A stretch of 64,000 nt of DNA from Methylobacterium sp. NEAU K (GTDB taxonomy: Bacteria; Pseudomonadota; Alphaproteobacteria; Rhizobiales; Beijerinckiaceae): the NCBI RefSeq assembly GCF_030700285.1, contig NZ_JAUYZJ010000012.1:62001-126000 (forward strand). Direction: 5' to 3'. The notes beneath the pieces were generated by a model. The model was not told the origin of the DNA. It saw only the letters and a list, made by a program, of their open reading frames with translations, and ran no database searches. Made by a program: the position numbers and the translations under genes. Below are positions 27,440-36,708 of the stretch, one piece after another. Within the stretch, counting starts at the first letter, position 1. Every line of letters starts with the position of its first letter.

Positions 27440-28069
27440 TCAGGCGGCGTCGGCGGGGCTAGCGGCCGCCTTGGGGCCGCCCTTGGCCACGCCGACCAGG
27501 GCCGGCCGCAGCACGCGGTCGCCGATGACGTAGCCCGCCTGCACGACCTGCACCACGGTGCCGGCCGGAACCTCCGGGTTCGGAACCTCGAACATGGCCT
27601 GATGCCGGTTCGGGTCGAACTTCTGACCCTGCGGCTCGACGAGCTTCACCCCGTGGCGCTCCAGGGTCTTGGCCAGATCGCGCTCGGTCAGCTCGATCCC
27701 GTCGATCAGGCCCTTGAGCGCGCCGTCGGCCGAGGCCTTCGCGTCGGCCGGGACGCTGTCGAGGGCCCGGCGGATGTTGTCGGCGACGTTGAGCACGTCC
27801 CGGGCGAAGTTCGTGACCGCGTAGGAGCGCGCGTCCGCGATCTCCCGCTCGGTCCGGCGGCGCAGATTCTCCATCTCGGCGAGGGTGCGCAGCATCCGGT
27901 CCTTCAACTCGTCGCGCTCGGCCGTGAGCAGGGCCAGGGCCTCCGCGACAGGATCGACGGACTTCGCCTCGGCGCCCTTGTCGGCGGACGCGGTGTCCTG
28001 GGCGGCGCCGGCACCGGCTTCGAACGTGGTCTGGCGCTGGTCATCCTGGGGCATGTCGTTGCTCGTCAT
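27440..28069 (-). CDS. grpE: Nucleotide exchange factor GrpE
   Basis: A 209-residue co-chaperone that promotes ADP release from DnaK. The acidic, disordered N-terminus is followed by the long dimerising helix ([27 protein letters not shown]). The C-terminal beta domain has the family segment [20 protein letters not shown] and ends [19 protein letters not shown]. The usual partners hrcA and dnaK are not adjacent. No CIRCE-type element is visible upstream, where glnD begins on the same strand. Confidence 0.96.
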   Translation of the reverse strand: MTSNDMPQDDQRQTTFEAGAGAAQDTASADKGAEAKSVDPVAEALALLTAERDELKDRMLRTLAEMENLRRRTEREIADARSYAVTNFARDVLNVADNIRRALDSVPADAKASADGALKGLIDGIELTERDLAKTLERHGVKLVEPQGQKFDPNRHQAMFEVPNPEVPAGTVVQVVQAGYVIGDRVLRPALVGVAKGGPKAAASPADAA

Positions 28070-28157
28070 CGCGTTTCAGTCGTCGGCGGGGATGGGTGAG
28101 GGGCGATCGGAATCGGCGCTGATATCTGGCCAGGGGGCCGCGAAATCAACCCGGCGC

Positions 28158-30965
28158 TCACGCTTCGCGCGGCGGCGGCGCGGCGACCAGCGCCTCCAGC
28201 CCCTCGGCCTTGAGGGCGGCGACGTCCCCCGCGAAGACGTCCATCATCGCACTCCGGATCGCGGCCTGCCGGTCGGGCTGCGTCACCCGCGTGCCGGTGA
28301 GGTCGGTGACGTAGAAGACGTCCACGGCCCGCTCGCCGAAGGTGGCCACGTGCGCCGATGTGATGTTCAGCGACAGGCGGCTGAACGCCGTGGTCAGCTC
28401 GTAGAGCAGGCCGGGCCGGTCGAGGCCGGTTACCTCCACGACGGTCTCGCGGCTCGACAGGGCGTTGTCGATCGCCACGTCGGGCGGCACCAGGAAGGTC
28501 TTGGCCCGCGCGCTCGTCGGCGGGTGCTTGTCGGCGACGAGGTCGGCGATGCGGATCTCGCCCTTAAGCGCGCGCTCGATCGCGGCCGTGATGCGCCGGG
28601 TCCGGCGCAGCTCGTCCTCGTCGCGCTCGAAGGCGCGGGAGATGAAGATCGTATCGAGCGCGAAGCCGTCCGTGGTGGTGAAGATCTGCGCGTCGACGAT
28701 GTTGCTGCCGGCCGCCGCGCAGGCACCCGTTATGATGGCCAGCAGGCGCGGGTGGTCGGGCGAGTAGATGGTGATCTCGGTGACGCCGCGCACCGGATCG
28801 AGTGCCACGTCGGTCGCGCTGGTGCGCCCCTCGCTGAGCGCGTCGCGCAGGAAGATGGCGTTCTTGAGCTGGCGCGTGCTCTCGACCTTCAGCCAATAGG
28901 CCTGGCCGTGGCGGGCCGCGTAGGCGTCGAACTCCTCAGGCCCCCATCCGGACAGCTGCTCGCGCAGGCTCATCTGGACGAGGCGCACCCGGTCGGTGCG
29001 GGCGATCTCGGAATGGCCACCCGAGAGGAACACCTCGGTCTCGTCGTAGAGAGTGCGGACCAGGGTGCCCTTCCAGGCGGTCCAGACGCCGGGGCCGACC
29101 GCGGTGATGTCGGCCACCGTCAGGATCGTCAGCAGCTTCAGCCGTTCCAGGCTCTGCACAACCGCGGCGAAGCGCTCGATCGTCTTGGCGTCCGAGAGGT
29201 CGCGGCTCTGCGCGGTCATCGACATCAGCAGGTGATGCTCGACGAGCCAGGTCACGGTCTCGGTCTCGGCCTGGCTCAGGCCGAAGCGGGGGCAGAGCTT
29301 CTCGGCGATCGCCGCGCCCGCGATCGAGTGGTCCTCCGGCCGGCCCTTGGCGATGTCGTGCAGCAGGATCGCCACGTAGAGCGCCGTGCGGTTGTGGATC
29401 GTGTGGACCAGGCGCGAGACCAGCGGGTAGGATTCCTCGGCGCGACCCGACTCGATGGCGGCCAGCACACCGACCGTGCGCAGAAGGTGCTCGTCCACCG
29501 TGAAGTGGTGGTACATGTTGAACTGCATCATCGCGACGATGCGGCCGAAATCGGGGATGAAGCGGCCGAGCACGCCCGCCTCGTTCATCTCGCGCAGGGC
29601 CTCCTCGGGGGCGTTCCGGGAGGTGAGGATGTCGATGAACAGGCGATTGGCCTCCGCATCCCCGCGCAGCGACGGGTTGATGAGGCGCAAGCTCCGGTTG
29701 GCCAGCCGCTTCGCATCCGGATGGATTGCGAGGTTGTGCCGGTCTGCGAGCCAGAACAGGCGGATCAGGTTGACCGGATCGCGCTCGAAGGCGTCCTCCG
29801 CGCGCAGGTTCACCCGCCCGTGGTCGATCCAGAAATCCTCCGCCTCCATGGCGGTGGCGCGGAAGCGGTCGCGGAACCGGCCAATCCAACGGTCGAGCAC
29901 CGGCGTGCGCTTGGCGTGGCGTGCCTCCAGCTCGGCGCAGACGATTGCGGTGAGGTCGCCCACGTCCTTGGCGATGCGGAAATAGGCCTTCATGAAGCGC
30001 TCGACGCCGGACAGGCCGCCCCGCGCCTCGTAGCCGAAGCGCTCGGCGATCCGGGGCTGCAGGCCGAAGGAGAGACGCTCCTCCGCCCGCTTGGTCACGA
30101 AGTGCATGTGGCAGCGCACCCGCCACAGGAACTCGTCGCAGCGCTCGAACAGCGCGTATTCCTCCTGGGTGAACAGGCCGGCGCCGATGAGCTCGATCTG
30201 GTCGCGCACCCGGTAGGTGTATTTCGCGATCCAGAACAGCGTGTTGAGGTCGCGCAGGCCGCCCTTGCCGTCCTTGACGTTGGGCTCCACGAGGTAGCGC
30301 GACAAGCCGGCCTTCGAGACCCGGGTGTCGCGCTCGCGCAGCTTCGCGTCCACGAATTCCGCCGCCGAGCCGACCACCAGTTCCGCGTCGAAGCGCGTCA
30401 CCAGCTCCTCGAACAGGACCCGCGTGCCGAACAGGTAGCGCGCCTCCAGGAGGGCGGTGCGGATCGTCATGTCGGCCCGCGCCTCGCGCAGGCACTCTTC
30501 CACCGAGCGGGTGGCGTGGCCGACCTTCAGCTTCAGGTCCCACAGGACGTAGAGCATCGCCTCGACGACGCTCTCCGACCACGCGGTCTGCTTGTAGGGC
30601 AGCAGGAACAGCAGATCGATGTCGGAGCCGGGCGCCATCGTGCCCCGGCCGTAACCGCCGGTGGCGACCACCGCGAGCTGCTCGCCGGTCGACGGGTTGT
30701 CGTTGGGATAGAGCCGCCAGACCACCGCGTCGTGGATCGCCCGCACCACGGCGTCGGTGAGCCTCGAGAGCGCCTGCGCGCAGCGGAGCCCGTTGCGGTC
30801 CTTCAGGAGCTGCGCCTCCGCGGCGCGGTGACCCTCCTCGATGACCCGGCGCAACTCGGGGACGAGGACGGCCCGGAGCTTGGTCGGCTCGCGGGCCTCG
30901 CGGTCGAGGTTCTCCAGGACCGTGGCGAGGGCGTCGACGGGATCGAACATGCCCTCCGTTAGCAT
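28158..30965 (-). CDS. glnD: Bifunctional PII uridylyltransferase/uridylyl-removing enzyme GlnD
   Basis: A 935-residue nitrogen sensor. The nucleotidyltransferase domain has GGYGRGTMAPGSDIDLLFL. A GlnD linker domain follows (VKDGKGGLRDLNTLFWIAKY). The HD hydrolase domain contains ILLHDIAKGRPEDHS. Two ACT domains at the C-terminus bind glutamine (ITIYSPDHPRLLAIITGACA and VTGLDRPGLLYELTTAFS). It adds UMP to PII proteins when glutamine is low and removes it when high. Start: the ATG at 30965 is preferred; another at 30950 has its GGAGG too close. It ends 88 bases before the grpE start. Confidence 0.96.
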   Translation of the reverse strand: MLTEGMFDPVDALATVLENLDREAREPTKLRAVLVPELRRVIEEGHRAAEAQLLKDRNGLRCAQALSRLTDAVVRAIHDAVVWRLYPNDNPSTGEQLAVVATGGYGRGTMAPGSDIDLLFLLPYKQTAWSESVVEAMLYVLWDLKLKVGHATRSVEECLREARADMTIRTALLEARYLFGTRVLFEELVTRFDAELVVGSAAEFVDAKLRERDTRVSKAGLSRYLVEPNVKDGKGGLRDLNTLFWIAKYTYRVRDQIELIGAGLFTQEEYALFERCDEFLWRVRCHMHFVTKRAEERLSFGLQPRIAERFGYEARGGLSGVERFMKAYFRIAKDVGDLTAIVCAELEARHAKRTPVLDRWIGRFRDRFRATAMEAEDFWIDHGRVNLRAEDAFERDPVNLIRLFWLADRHNLAIHPDAKRLANRSLRLINPSLRGDAEANRLFIDILTSRNAPEEALREMNEAGVLGRFIPDFGRIVAMMQFNMYHHFTVDEHLLRTVGVLAAIESGRAEESYPLVSRLVHTIHNRTALYVAILLHDIAKGRPEDHSIAGAAIAEKLCPRFGLSQAETETVTWLVEHHLLMSMTAQSRDLSDAKTIERFAAVVQSLERLKLLTILTVADITAVGPGVWTAWKGTLVRTLYDETEVFLSGGHSEIARTDRVRLVQMSLREQLSGWGPEEFDAYAARHGQAYWLKVESTRQLKNAIFLRDALSEGRTSATDVALDPVRGVTEITIYSPDHPRLLAIITGACAAAGSNIVDAQIFTTTDGFALDTIFISRAFERDEDELRRTRRITAAIERALKGEIRIADLVADKHPPTSARAKTFLVPPDVAIDNALSSRETVVEVTGLDRPGLLYELTTAFSRLSLNITSAHVATFGERAVDVFYVTDLTGTRVTQPDRQAAIRSAMMDVFAGDVAALKAEGLEALVAAPPPREA

Positions 30966-31094
30966 GATATGCCTACGCCGCCAGCTATGCGGTGATGCGC
31001 CGCGCAAAGCCGCTTCTCCTGACCCCGGATGGCCCCGCTCTATCACGGATGGCCCGTATGCCGCAGCCTGGCGCGGCGCGGCGGCAGACCTTGG

Positions 31095-32633
31095 CTATTC
31101 CGCGGCCGGCAGGTTGAGGGCCAGCAGCCGCGCGCTCCGCGAGCGGCTCGTCGCACTCGGCTCGGTCTCGACGGCTTGGCGCCGCGCATCGGCGATCGCC
31201 GCGTGGACGCCGTCCACCGCCAGGATCAGGGCGCTCACCGTGCGGGAGTCGATGCTGCGCTCCCGGGCATAGCTGACCACGTCGGCCACCAGGCCGTCGG
31301 TCTCGACCGCGATGGCGTCGAGTTCGGCCGCGGTGGTCGCCGCCCGCACCTCGCGCAGGATGTCGAGCAGGCGGTCGAGGACGATGTCGATGCGCTCCCG
31401 GCGCTTGCGGGCGAGCCGCTGCCCGATCCAGGCGATGCCGGAGCCGATCGTGCCTCCGAAGAAGGCGAACAGATAGATGTAATCCTCGTAGCGATCGAGG
31501 AAGGTCTGCTGCTCGCGCTCGAAATAGTCGACGGCGCCGGGGTGGTTCGGCAGGCGCGCCGAGGTCGCCGCCACCGTCGTGTCGAAGTCCGGCGCCTTCA
31601 TCAGCTTCGCCACCGGCGCCGCCGCCGCGAGCCGCGAACGCCACTCGAACAGGTGCTGCGTGGCCGAGGCGACCGCGACCCGGCTTACCGTGCCCCGGGC
31701 CATCAGGCGATAGGAGGCGCCGACGGTGCGGACCTCCTCGTCCGGACGCTTCGGGCGGCCCCCGAAGGTCCCGGCCGGGATGACCACCGATTGCAGTTCG
31801 GGAAAGCGCTGCAGGATCGCATCCCCGTCCGGGATCGACACGAAGCCGATCTTGCGCTCGGGCGAGCCCAGCTCGATGGCGTGCACGACCGCACCCGCGG
31901 TCTTTGAAGCAGGACTCGCGATCACCGCCACCGCGTCGACGCGCTTCTCGGAAAGCGCCGCCGTGACCTCGCCGACCTTGAGCGGCACCACCACTACGTG
32001 GCCGGGGGCTGTCTCCGCCTCGCCGGCGGCGTGGCTGCCCTCGGGCGCGTCCTCCTCGGGGGCGTCCGGCACGAGGTCGTAGAAGGACAGAAGATTCGTC
32101 AGGAAGGGCAGATCGGCGCTGTGGCGCACCACGATGCCGAGGCGCTTGCGCGCCAGCGCGGGAACGTCGTCGATGTCGGCGGCCTCGGGTGCCGCGATGA
32201 CCAGGGCCTCGTCGTGGAGGATCGCCAGCGTCAGGCCGTTCTCGGGCAGGAACACGTCCGGCCGCACCACGGCGAGGTCGGCGCGGTTGCGTTGCAGCGC
32301 CAGGGCGCTGTCGCGCACATCGCCGTAGCGCACGACCTTGAGGCGCACATCCTCGCGCGCCCGGTCGAGGGCGTTCGCGTAGGCTTCGATCAGGGCGGCC
32401 TCCGGTCCGTCCTGCGGGCCGACCGCGACCGTCAGTGTGTTCGGGCGCGAGAGATAGACGATCCCGGCCGCAGCCGCGGCCAGCCCCATGGCCACCAGGA
32501 CGAGGAGCCACTCGCGGCGCATCAGGGTCGCCGCCGCGGCGCGGAGGCGTCGCCGCCAGGTGCCGTGCGTGAGATCGGGCGAAGGACTGTGGTCCGGACC
32601 ATGGCCGAGCCTGTCGCGTTGCGCGCGTTCCAT
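31095..32633 (-). CDS. TAXI family TRAP-type solute-binding protein, membrane-anchored
   Basis: A 512-residue protein. A membrane helix near residues 40-65 (WLLVLVAMGLAAAAAGIVYL) leads into a TAXI-type binding-protein domain (TLTVAVGPQDGPEAALIEAY; DLAVVRPDVFL; DAVAVIASPASKT). A second membrane helix near the C-terminus (YLFAFFGGTIGSGIAWIG) is followed by a soluble helical tail. Normal TAXI proteins are periplasmic and work with a fused TRAP permease; none is present here. A tethered form with a cytoplasmic tail could be a sensor rather than a transporter part. An earlier in-frame start would overlap the divergent recX. Confidence 0.8.
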   Translation of the reverse strand: MERAQRDRLGHGPDHSPSPDLTHGTWRRRLRAAAATLMRREWLLVLVAMGLAAAAAGIVYLSRPNTLTVAVGPQDGPEAALIEAYANALDRAREDVRLKVVRYGDVRDSALALQRNRADLAVVRPDVFLPENGLTLAILHDEALVIAAPEAADIDDVPALARKRLGIVVRHSADLPFLTNLLSFYDLVPDAPEEDAPEGSHAAGEAETAPGHVVVVPLKVGEVTAALSEKRVDAVAVIASPASKTAGAVVHAIELGSPERKIGFVSIPDGDAILQRFPELQSVVIPAGTFGGRPKRPDEEVRTVGASYRLMARGTVSRVAVASATQHLFEWRSRLAAAAPVAKLMKAPDFDTTVAATSARLPNHPGAVDYFEREQQTFLDRYEDYIYLFAFFGGTIGSGIAWIGQRLARKRRERIDIVLDRLLDILREVRAATTAAELDAIAVETDGLVADVVSYARERSIDSRTVSALILAVDGVHAAIADARRQAVETEPSATSRSRSARLLALNLPAAE

Positions 32634-32710
32634 CCCGGAGTCATGAAACGCAAACCTGTCGAGATCGTGAAGAACCTGTGAAACGATCAATCGTTGCAGA
32701 GTCCGGGCCA

Positions 32711-33268
32711 ATGCGCCGCGACACGGAGATTTCTCCTCCCGGCCCGGTCAGTCCGGCTTGGCTGGAGCGCGCCGCGCTGCACTATCTCGAGCGCTACAGC
32801 GCCTCGACCGAAATGTTGCGCCGGACCCTGGCCCGGCGGGTCGACAAGCGGGCGCGGGCGCGCGGCGAGGACCCGGCCGCTTTTGCCGAGATGATCGCCG
32901 CCACTGTGGCGCGGGCGGTCTCGGCCGGCCTCGTGGACGATGCGCGCTTCGCCGATGCCCGCCTCGCTACGCTTCGTCGCCGGGGAACGTCGAGCCGGGG
33001 CGCCTCCGCCAAGCTCGCCGCCAAGGGTGTTTCCCGCGCCGTGGTCGAGGCCGCGATGCGGGCCGAGCGGGAGGCGATGCCGGAGGCCGCGGATATCGAC
33101 GCGCAGGCCGCGCGCGCCTACGCCAAGCGGCGGCGCCTCGGGCCCTATCGCCGGCCCGACACGCGGGCGCTGCATCGCGACCGTGACCTCGCCGCGCTGG
33201 CCCGCGCCGGCTTTTCCTACGACCTCGCTCGCCGGGCGATCGACGCGGAGCCGGACGAGCAGGGGTGA
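32711..33268 (+). CDS. recX: Regulatory protein RecX
   Basis: A 185-residue helical protein of the RecX family, which limits RecA filament growth. Family features are the repeated three-helix units: WLERAALHYLERYSASTEMLRR, later GLVDDARFADARLATLRRRG, GASAKLAAKGVSRAVVEAAM, and the last LARAGFSYDLARRAID. The ATG at 32711 is preferred to an in-frame GTG at 32678. recA is not in the window. It is divergent from the TAXI-family gene. Confidence 0.88.
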   Translation: MRRDTEISPPGPVSPAWLERAALHYLERYSASTEMLRRTLARRVDKRARARGEDPAAFAEMIAATVARAVSAGLVDDARFADARLATLRRRGTSSRGASAKLAAKGVSRAVVEAAMRAEREAMPEAADIDAQAARAYAKRRRLGPYRRPDTRALHRDRDLAALARAGFSYDLARRAIDAEPDEQG

Positions 33269-33373
33269 CTGGCGGCGTGGCCTCGCCGGGCCACGGCAGG
33301 GTGCGGCAACGCGGACCGGGGCAGAGCCGAGGCTGGCCTTGCCTCTCGGGGCTCGTTGTTCATTGTCTGTTCG

Positions 33374-34585
33374 ATGGACGAAACGCTCGCCAAGAAGCTG
33401 CGCATCCTCGCTGATGCTGCCAAGTACGACGCTTCCTGCGCCTCCTCGGCGGCGCCGAAGCGCGCGGCCGGCAAGGATGGGCTGGGCTCCACGACCGGGG
33501 CCGGCATCTGCCACGCCTACACGCCGGACGGGCGCTGCGTCTCGCTGCTGAAGATCCTGCTGACCAATTGGTGCCTGTTCGACTGCGCCTATTGCATCAA
33601 CCGGCGCTCCTCGAACGTGCGGCGGGCGAAGTTCACCGTCGAGGAGGTCGTGAACCTCACCCTGAATTTCTACCGGCGCAACTACATCGAGGGCCTGTTC
33701 CTGTCGTCGGGAATCATCAAGTCGCCGGACCACACGATGGAGCTGCTGACCCGGGTGGCGAAGTCGCTCCGGCGCGATCATGGTTTTGCCGGATACATCC
33801 ACCTCAAGTCGATCCCCGAGGCGAGCCCGTGGCTGATCGAGGAGGCCGGCCTCTACGCCGACCGGCTCTCGATCAACGTGGAGCTGCCCACCGAGGCGAG
33901 CCTGGAGCGCCTCGCCCCCGAGAAGGACGCTGCCGCGATCCAGGGCGCGATGTCGCAGATCGGCGAGCGCATCGTCCAGGCGAAGGCCGAGAAGCGGCGC
34001 TTCTCCCCGGCCGGCCACTCGACGCAGGTGATCGTCGGCGCGGATGCCACCACAGACGAGGCCCTGATCCGCAAAAGCGCGCATCTCTACGGCAGCGTCG
34101 GCCTGAAGCGGGTCTACTACTCGGCCTTCAGCCCGATCCCGGACGGCTCGGCGATCCTGCCGCCGAAGCCGCCGCCCCTCCAGCGGGAACACCGGCTGTA
34201 CCAGGCCGATTGGCTGCTGCGGTACTACGCATTCACCCCCGACGAGGTCGCGGACGCATCGGACGGGGGCATGCTCGCCCTCGACATCGACCCCAAGCTC
34301 GCCTGGGCGTTGAAGCACCGCGACAAATTCCCCGTGGATGTGAACCGGGCCGACCGGGAGTGGCTGTTGCGCGTGCCGGGGCTCGGCGCGAAGGCCGTGG
34401 ACAAGATCGTCAAGGCCCGCCGCCACGCGACGCTGCGCCTCGACGACGTCGCCCGGCTGACCTCGGGGCTGAAGCGGGCGCGGCCCTTCCTGATCGCTGC
34501 CGACCATCGCCCGGTGGGGCTCACCGACCGCCTCGACCTGCGCGAACGCTTGGTCGAGCCGGCGACGCAGCTGAGTTTGTTCTGA
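33374..34585 (+). CDS. Putative DNA modification/repair radical SAM protein
   Basis: A 403-residue radical SAM enzyme of the family annotated as 'putative DNA modification/repair radical SAM protein'. The [4Fe-4S] motif is Cx3Cx2C in NWCLFDCAYCINRRSS. The barrel follows, with LFLSSGIIKSPD and YIHLKSIPEASPWLIEEAG. The C-terminus carries a helix-hairpin-helix DNA-binding unit (DVNRADREWLLRVPGLGAKA). It is almost always encoded next to a DUF4130-UDG fusion, as here. The substrate lesion is not established. A palindromic repeat separates the two genes. Confidence 0.92.
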   Translation: MDETLAKKLRILADAAKYDASCASSAAPKRAAGKDGLGSTTGAGICHAYTPDGRCVSLLKILLTNWCLFDCAYCINRRSSNVRRAKFTVEEVVNLTLNFYRRNYIEGLFLSSGIIKSPDHTMELLTRVAKSLRRDHGFAGYIHLKSIPEASPWLIEEAGLYADRLSINVELPTEASLERLAPEKDAAAIQGAMSQIGERIVQAKAEKRRFSPAGHSTQVIVGADATTDEALIRKSAHLYGSVGLKRVYYSAFSPIPDGSAILPPKPPPLQREHRLYQADWLLRYYAFTPDEVADASDGGMLALDIDPKLAWALKHRDKFPVDVNRADREWLLRVPGLGAKAVDKIVKARRHATLRLDDVARLTSGLKRARPFLIAADHRPVGLTDRLDLRERLVEPATQLSLF

Positions 34586-34597
34586 TGAACGGCCCCG

Positions 34598-34785
34598 GTG
34601 CATTCCCTCCCCCCTTTGCGGGGGAGGGTGGCCCGCGAAGCGGGTCGGGAGAGGGGGGCGACGGTGCAGGAGAAAGCTCCGGCCCGCACGTCTGCTCTTC
34701 CCCTTTCGGAAGCCGGGTTCCCCTCTCCCGACCCTCGCTGACGCGAGGCCCACCCTTCCCCGCAGCGGGGGGAGGGAATGCGCAC
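34598..34785. repeat. 188-bp palindromic intergenic element (MITE/REP-like)
   Basis: The ends are inverted: GTGCATTCCCTCCCCCC at the left and GGGGGGAGGGAATGCGCAC at the right. Further in, GCGGGTCGGGAGAGGGG on the left matches CCCCTCTCCCGACCCTCGC on the right. The whole element can fold into one long imperfect hairpin. Such C/G-run palindromes are dispersed in Methylobacterium-type genomes. It lies between two functionally linked DNA-repair genes and would be part of any joint transcript. Confidence 0.75.
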
Positions 34786-34800
34786 GAGCCGCGGAGCATC

Positions 34801-36210
34801 ATGCTGCGTCCCGGCGCCGATCTCACCGGTTTCCGCGATGCCGTCCGCCGGCTCGTGGCGCAGGGTGTTCCGCCGGACGCGGTGGCGTGGACGGTGACCG
34901 ATTCGCCCGGCTTGTTCGGCCTCGACGAGGTGCCCGCTTCGGCCGTGCCGCTCGTCCTGCCCAAAGCGGTCGCCGGCCTGATCCCGCAGGTGATTCCCCA
35001 TCGCGATCCGGAGCGCTACGGACTGCTCTACGCCCTAATCTGGCGCGTCTGCCACCGCGAGCGGCACCTGATGGAGGTCGGCAGTGATCCGCTGGTCTAC
35101 CGCCTGCACCGGATGGCGAAGGCGATCGGGCGCGATCTCCACAAGATGCACGCCTTCCTGCGCTTCCGCCGCACCGAGGACGCGGCTGGCGAGCGCTTCG
35201 TGGCGTGGTTCGAGCCCGACCACCACATCCTGGAGGCGGCCGCGCCGTTCTTCGTCGCGCGCTTTCGCGGCATGCGCTGGTCGATCCTGACCCCCGAGGG
35301 ATCGGCGCATTGGGACACGGAGACCCTGACCTACGGGCCGCCCGGGGACCGGGCCGAGCTGCCCGAGGGCGACGGCTTCGAGGCCGGCTGGCAGACCTAC
35401 TATGAGAGCACCTTCAACCCGGCCCGCACCAACCTGCGTGCCATGCGGGCGGAGATGCCCAAGAAATACTGGCGCAACATGCCCGAGACCGCCGCGATCC
35501 CCGCTCTGGTCCGGGCGGCCGTCGGGCGGACCGAAGCGATGATCGAGAGGGAGCCGACCATGCCCACACGCCGCGACCCCGCCCGCGCCGTCGCCGCGAT
35601 GGCCGACCAGGATCCGAAGAGCCTCGACGAGCTCAACGCGATCATCCGGCGCAGCGAGCCGCTGGTGCCGGGGGCAACCCAGGCCGTTCTCGGCGAGGGG
35701 CCGGTCGGGGCGACCCTCGCCTTCGTGGGCGAGCAGCCGGGCGATCAGGAGGACCGGCAGGGCCGCCCCTTCGTCGGGCCCGCCGGGCAACTGCTCTCCC
35801 GCGCCATGGCGGAGGCCGGGATCGACCGTGGGGCGAGCTACCTCACGAACGCGGTCAAGCATTTCAAGTTCGAGGAGCGCGGCAAGCGCCGCATCCACCA
35901 GAAGCCGACGGCCGGTGAGGTGAGCCACTACCGCTGGTGGCTCGACCGGGAACTCGACTTCGTGGGTCCCAAGCTCGTGGTGGCGCTCGGCGCCACCGCG
36001 GTGCTGGCGCTGACCGGCAAGGCGATCCCGATCACCCGGGCGCGGGGCCCGTTTCGGTTCGACCGGCTCGACAACCGCTTCCAGGGCTTCATCACGGTGC
36101 ACCCGTCCTACCTGCTGCGTCTGCCGGACGAGGCCAAGGCGGAAGCCTACGCGGCGTTCGTGGACGACCTGCGCCGGGTGGCGGCCATCGGGCGCGAGCT
36201 TGCCGCGTGA
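34801..36210 (+). CDS. DUF4130 - UdgX-type uracil-DNA glycosylase fusion
   Basis: A 469-residue two-domain protein. Residues 1 to about 240 are DUF4130 (RYGLLYALIWRVCHRERHL; KMHAFLRFRR; FEPDHHILEAAAPFF). Residues about 275-469 are a uracil-DNA glycosylase domain: motif GEQPGDQEDRQGRPFVGPAGQLL, the UdgX insertion KRRIHQ with His366, and the HPSYLLR motif. In UdgX the histidine becomes covalently bound to the uracil site. The Cys residues that hold the iron-sulfur cluster in family 4/UdgX proteins are missing: the only cysteine in the whole protein is in DUF4130. It partners the radical SAM gene upstream. Confidence 0.9.
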   Translation: MLRPGADLTGFRDAVRRLVAQGVPPDAVAWTVTDSPGLFGLDEVPASAVPLVLPKAVAGLIPQVIPHRDPERYGLLYALIWRVCHRERHLMEVGSDPLVYRLHRMAKAIGRDLHKMHAFLRFRRTEDAAGERFVAWFEPDHHILEAAAPFFVARFRGMRWSILTPEGSAHWDTETLTYGPPGDRAELPEGDGFEAGWQTYYESTFNPARTNLRAMRAEMPKKYWRNMPETAAIPALVRAAVGRTEAMIEREPTMPTRRDPARAVAAMADQDPKSLDELNAIIRRSEPLVPGATQAVLGEGPVGATLAFVGEQPGDQEDRQGRPFVGPAGQLLSRAMAEAGIDRGASYLTNAVKHFKFEERGKRRIHQKPTAGEVSHYRWWLDRELDFVGPKLVVALGATAVLALTGKAIPITRARGPFRFDRLDNRFQGFITVHPSYLLRLPDEAKAEAYAAFVDDLRRVAAIGRELAA

Positions 36211-36357
36211 CCCTGGGCGGGCGGCAGAACTTTTAATCCCGTCTGCCCGGTGTGGCACGGCACGTCGCGACGAATTTCCAGTTCCTATATTGAAATCACG
36301 CAAGACGAAACAGGCAGATCAACAGTCCTGTACTGCGTTAAGGAGTAGGAACACACC

Positions 36358-36621
36358 ATGGCCACCCGTATCGCCGCAGCCTTCACCGCTCTCATCATCG
36401 GCGTTGCCGCGCCGGCCACTTCGGCGATGGCCTTCCCCGCCGAGGGCCCGACCGCGCCCTACGAGGTGCAGACCACCGGTTCGATCGGTGTGCACGACGG
36501 CGACCTCTACGAGAATCACCCGGGCTACTGCGCGCCGAGTTCGGCCGCCGAGGGCAATGCCATGCAGCAGACCCGTCCGGTGAAGCAGTACGGTCAGACC
36601 ACTGGCGGCAACCGCTGCTGA
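36358..36621 (+). CDS. Small secreted protein
   Basis: An 87-residue protein with a clear signal peptide (RIAAAFTALIIGVAAPATSAMA, cleaved before FPAEG). The mature part is short and polar, with two cysteines (GYCAPSS and the C-terminal NRC) that could form one disulfide. I know no family for it. AAGGAGTAGG lies a few bases before the ATG. The upstream 145 bases are AT-richer than average (TTTTAATCCC, TATATTGAAATCACG) and probably hold the promoter. Confidence 0.72.
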   Translation: MATRIAAAFTALIIGVAAPATSAMAFPAEGPTAPYEVQTTGSIGVHDGDLYENHPGYCAPSSAAEGNAMQQTRPVKQYGQTTGGNRC

Positions 36622-36708
36622 TCACGGGTCGTCCGACGTGGCGGGGGCGGCTGGGCGGAGGCCCGGCCGCCTCTTCTCTGTTTCGATCGCGGTGATCGCA
36701 TCCCACCC

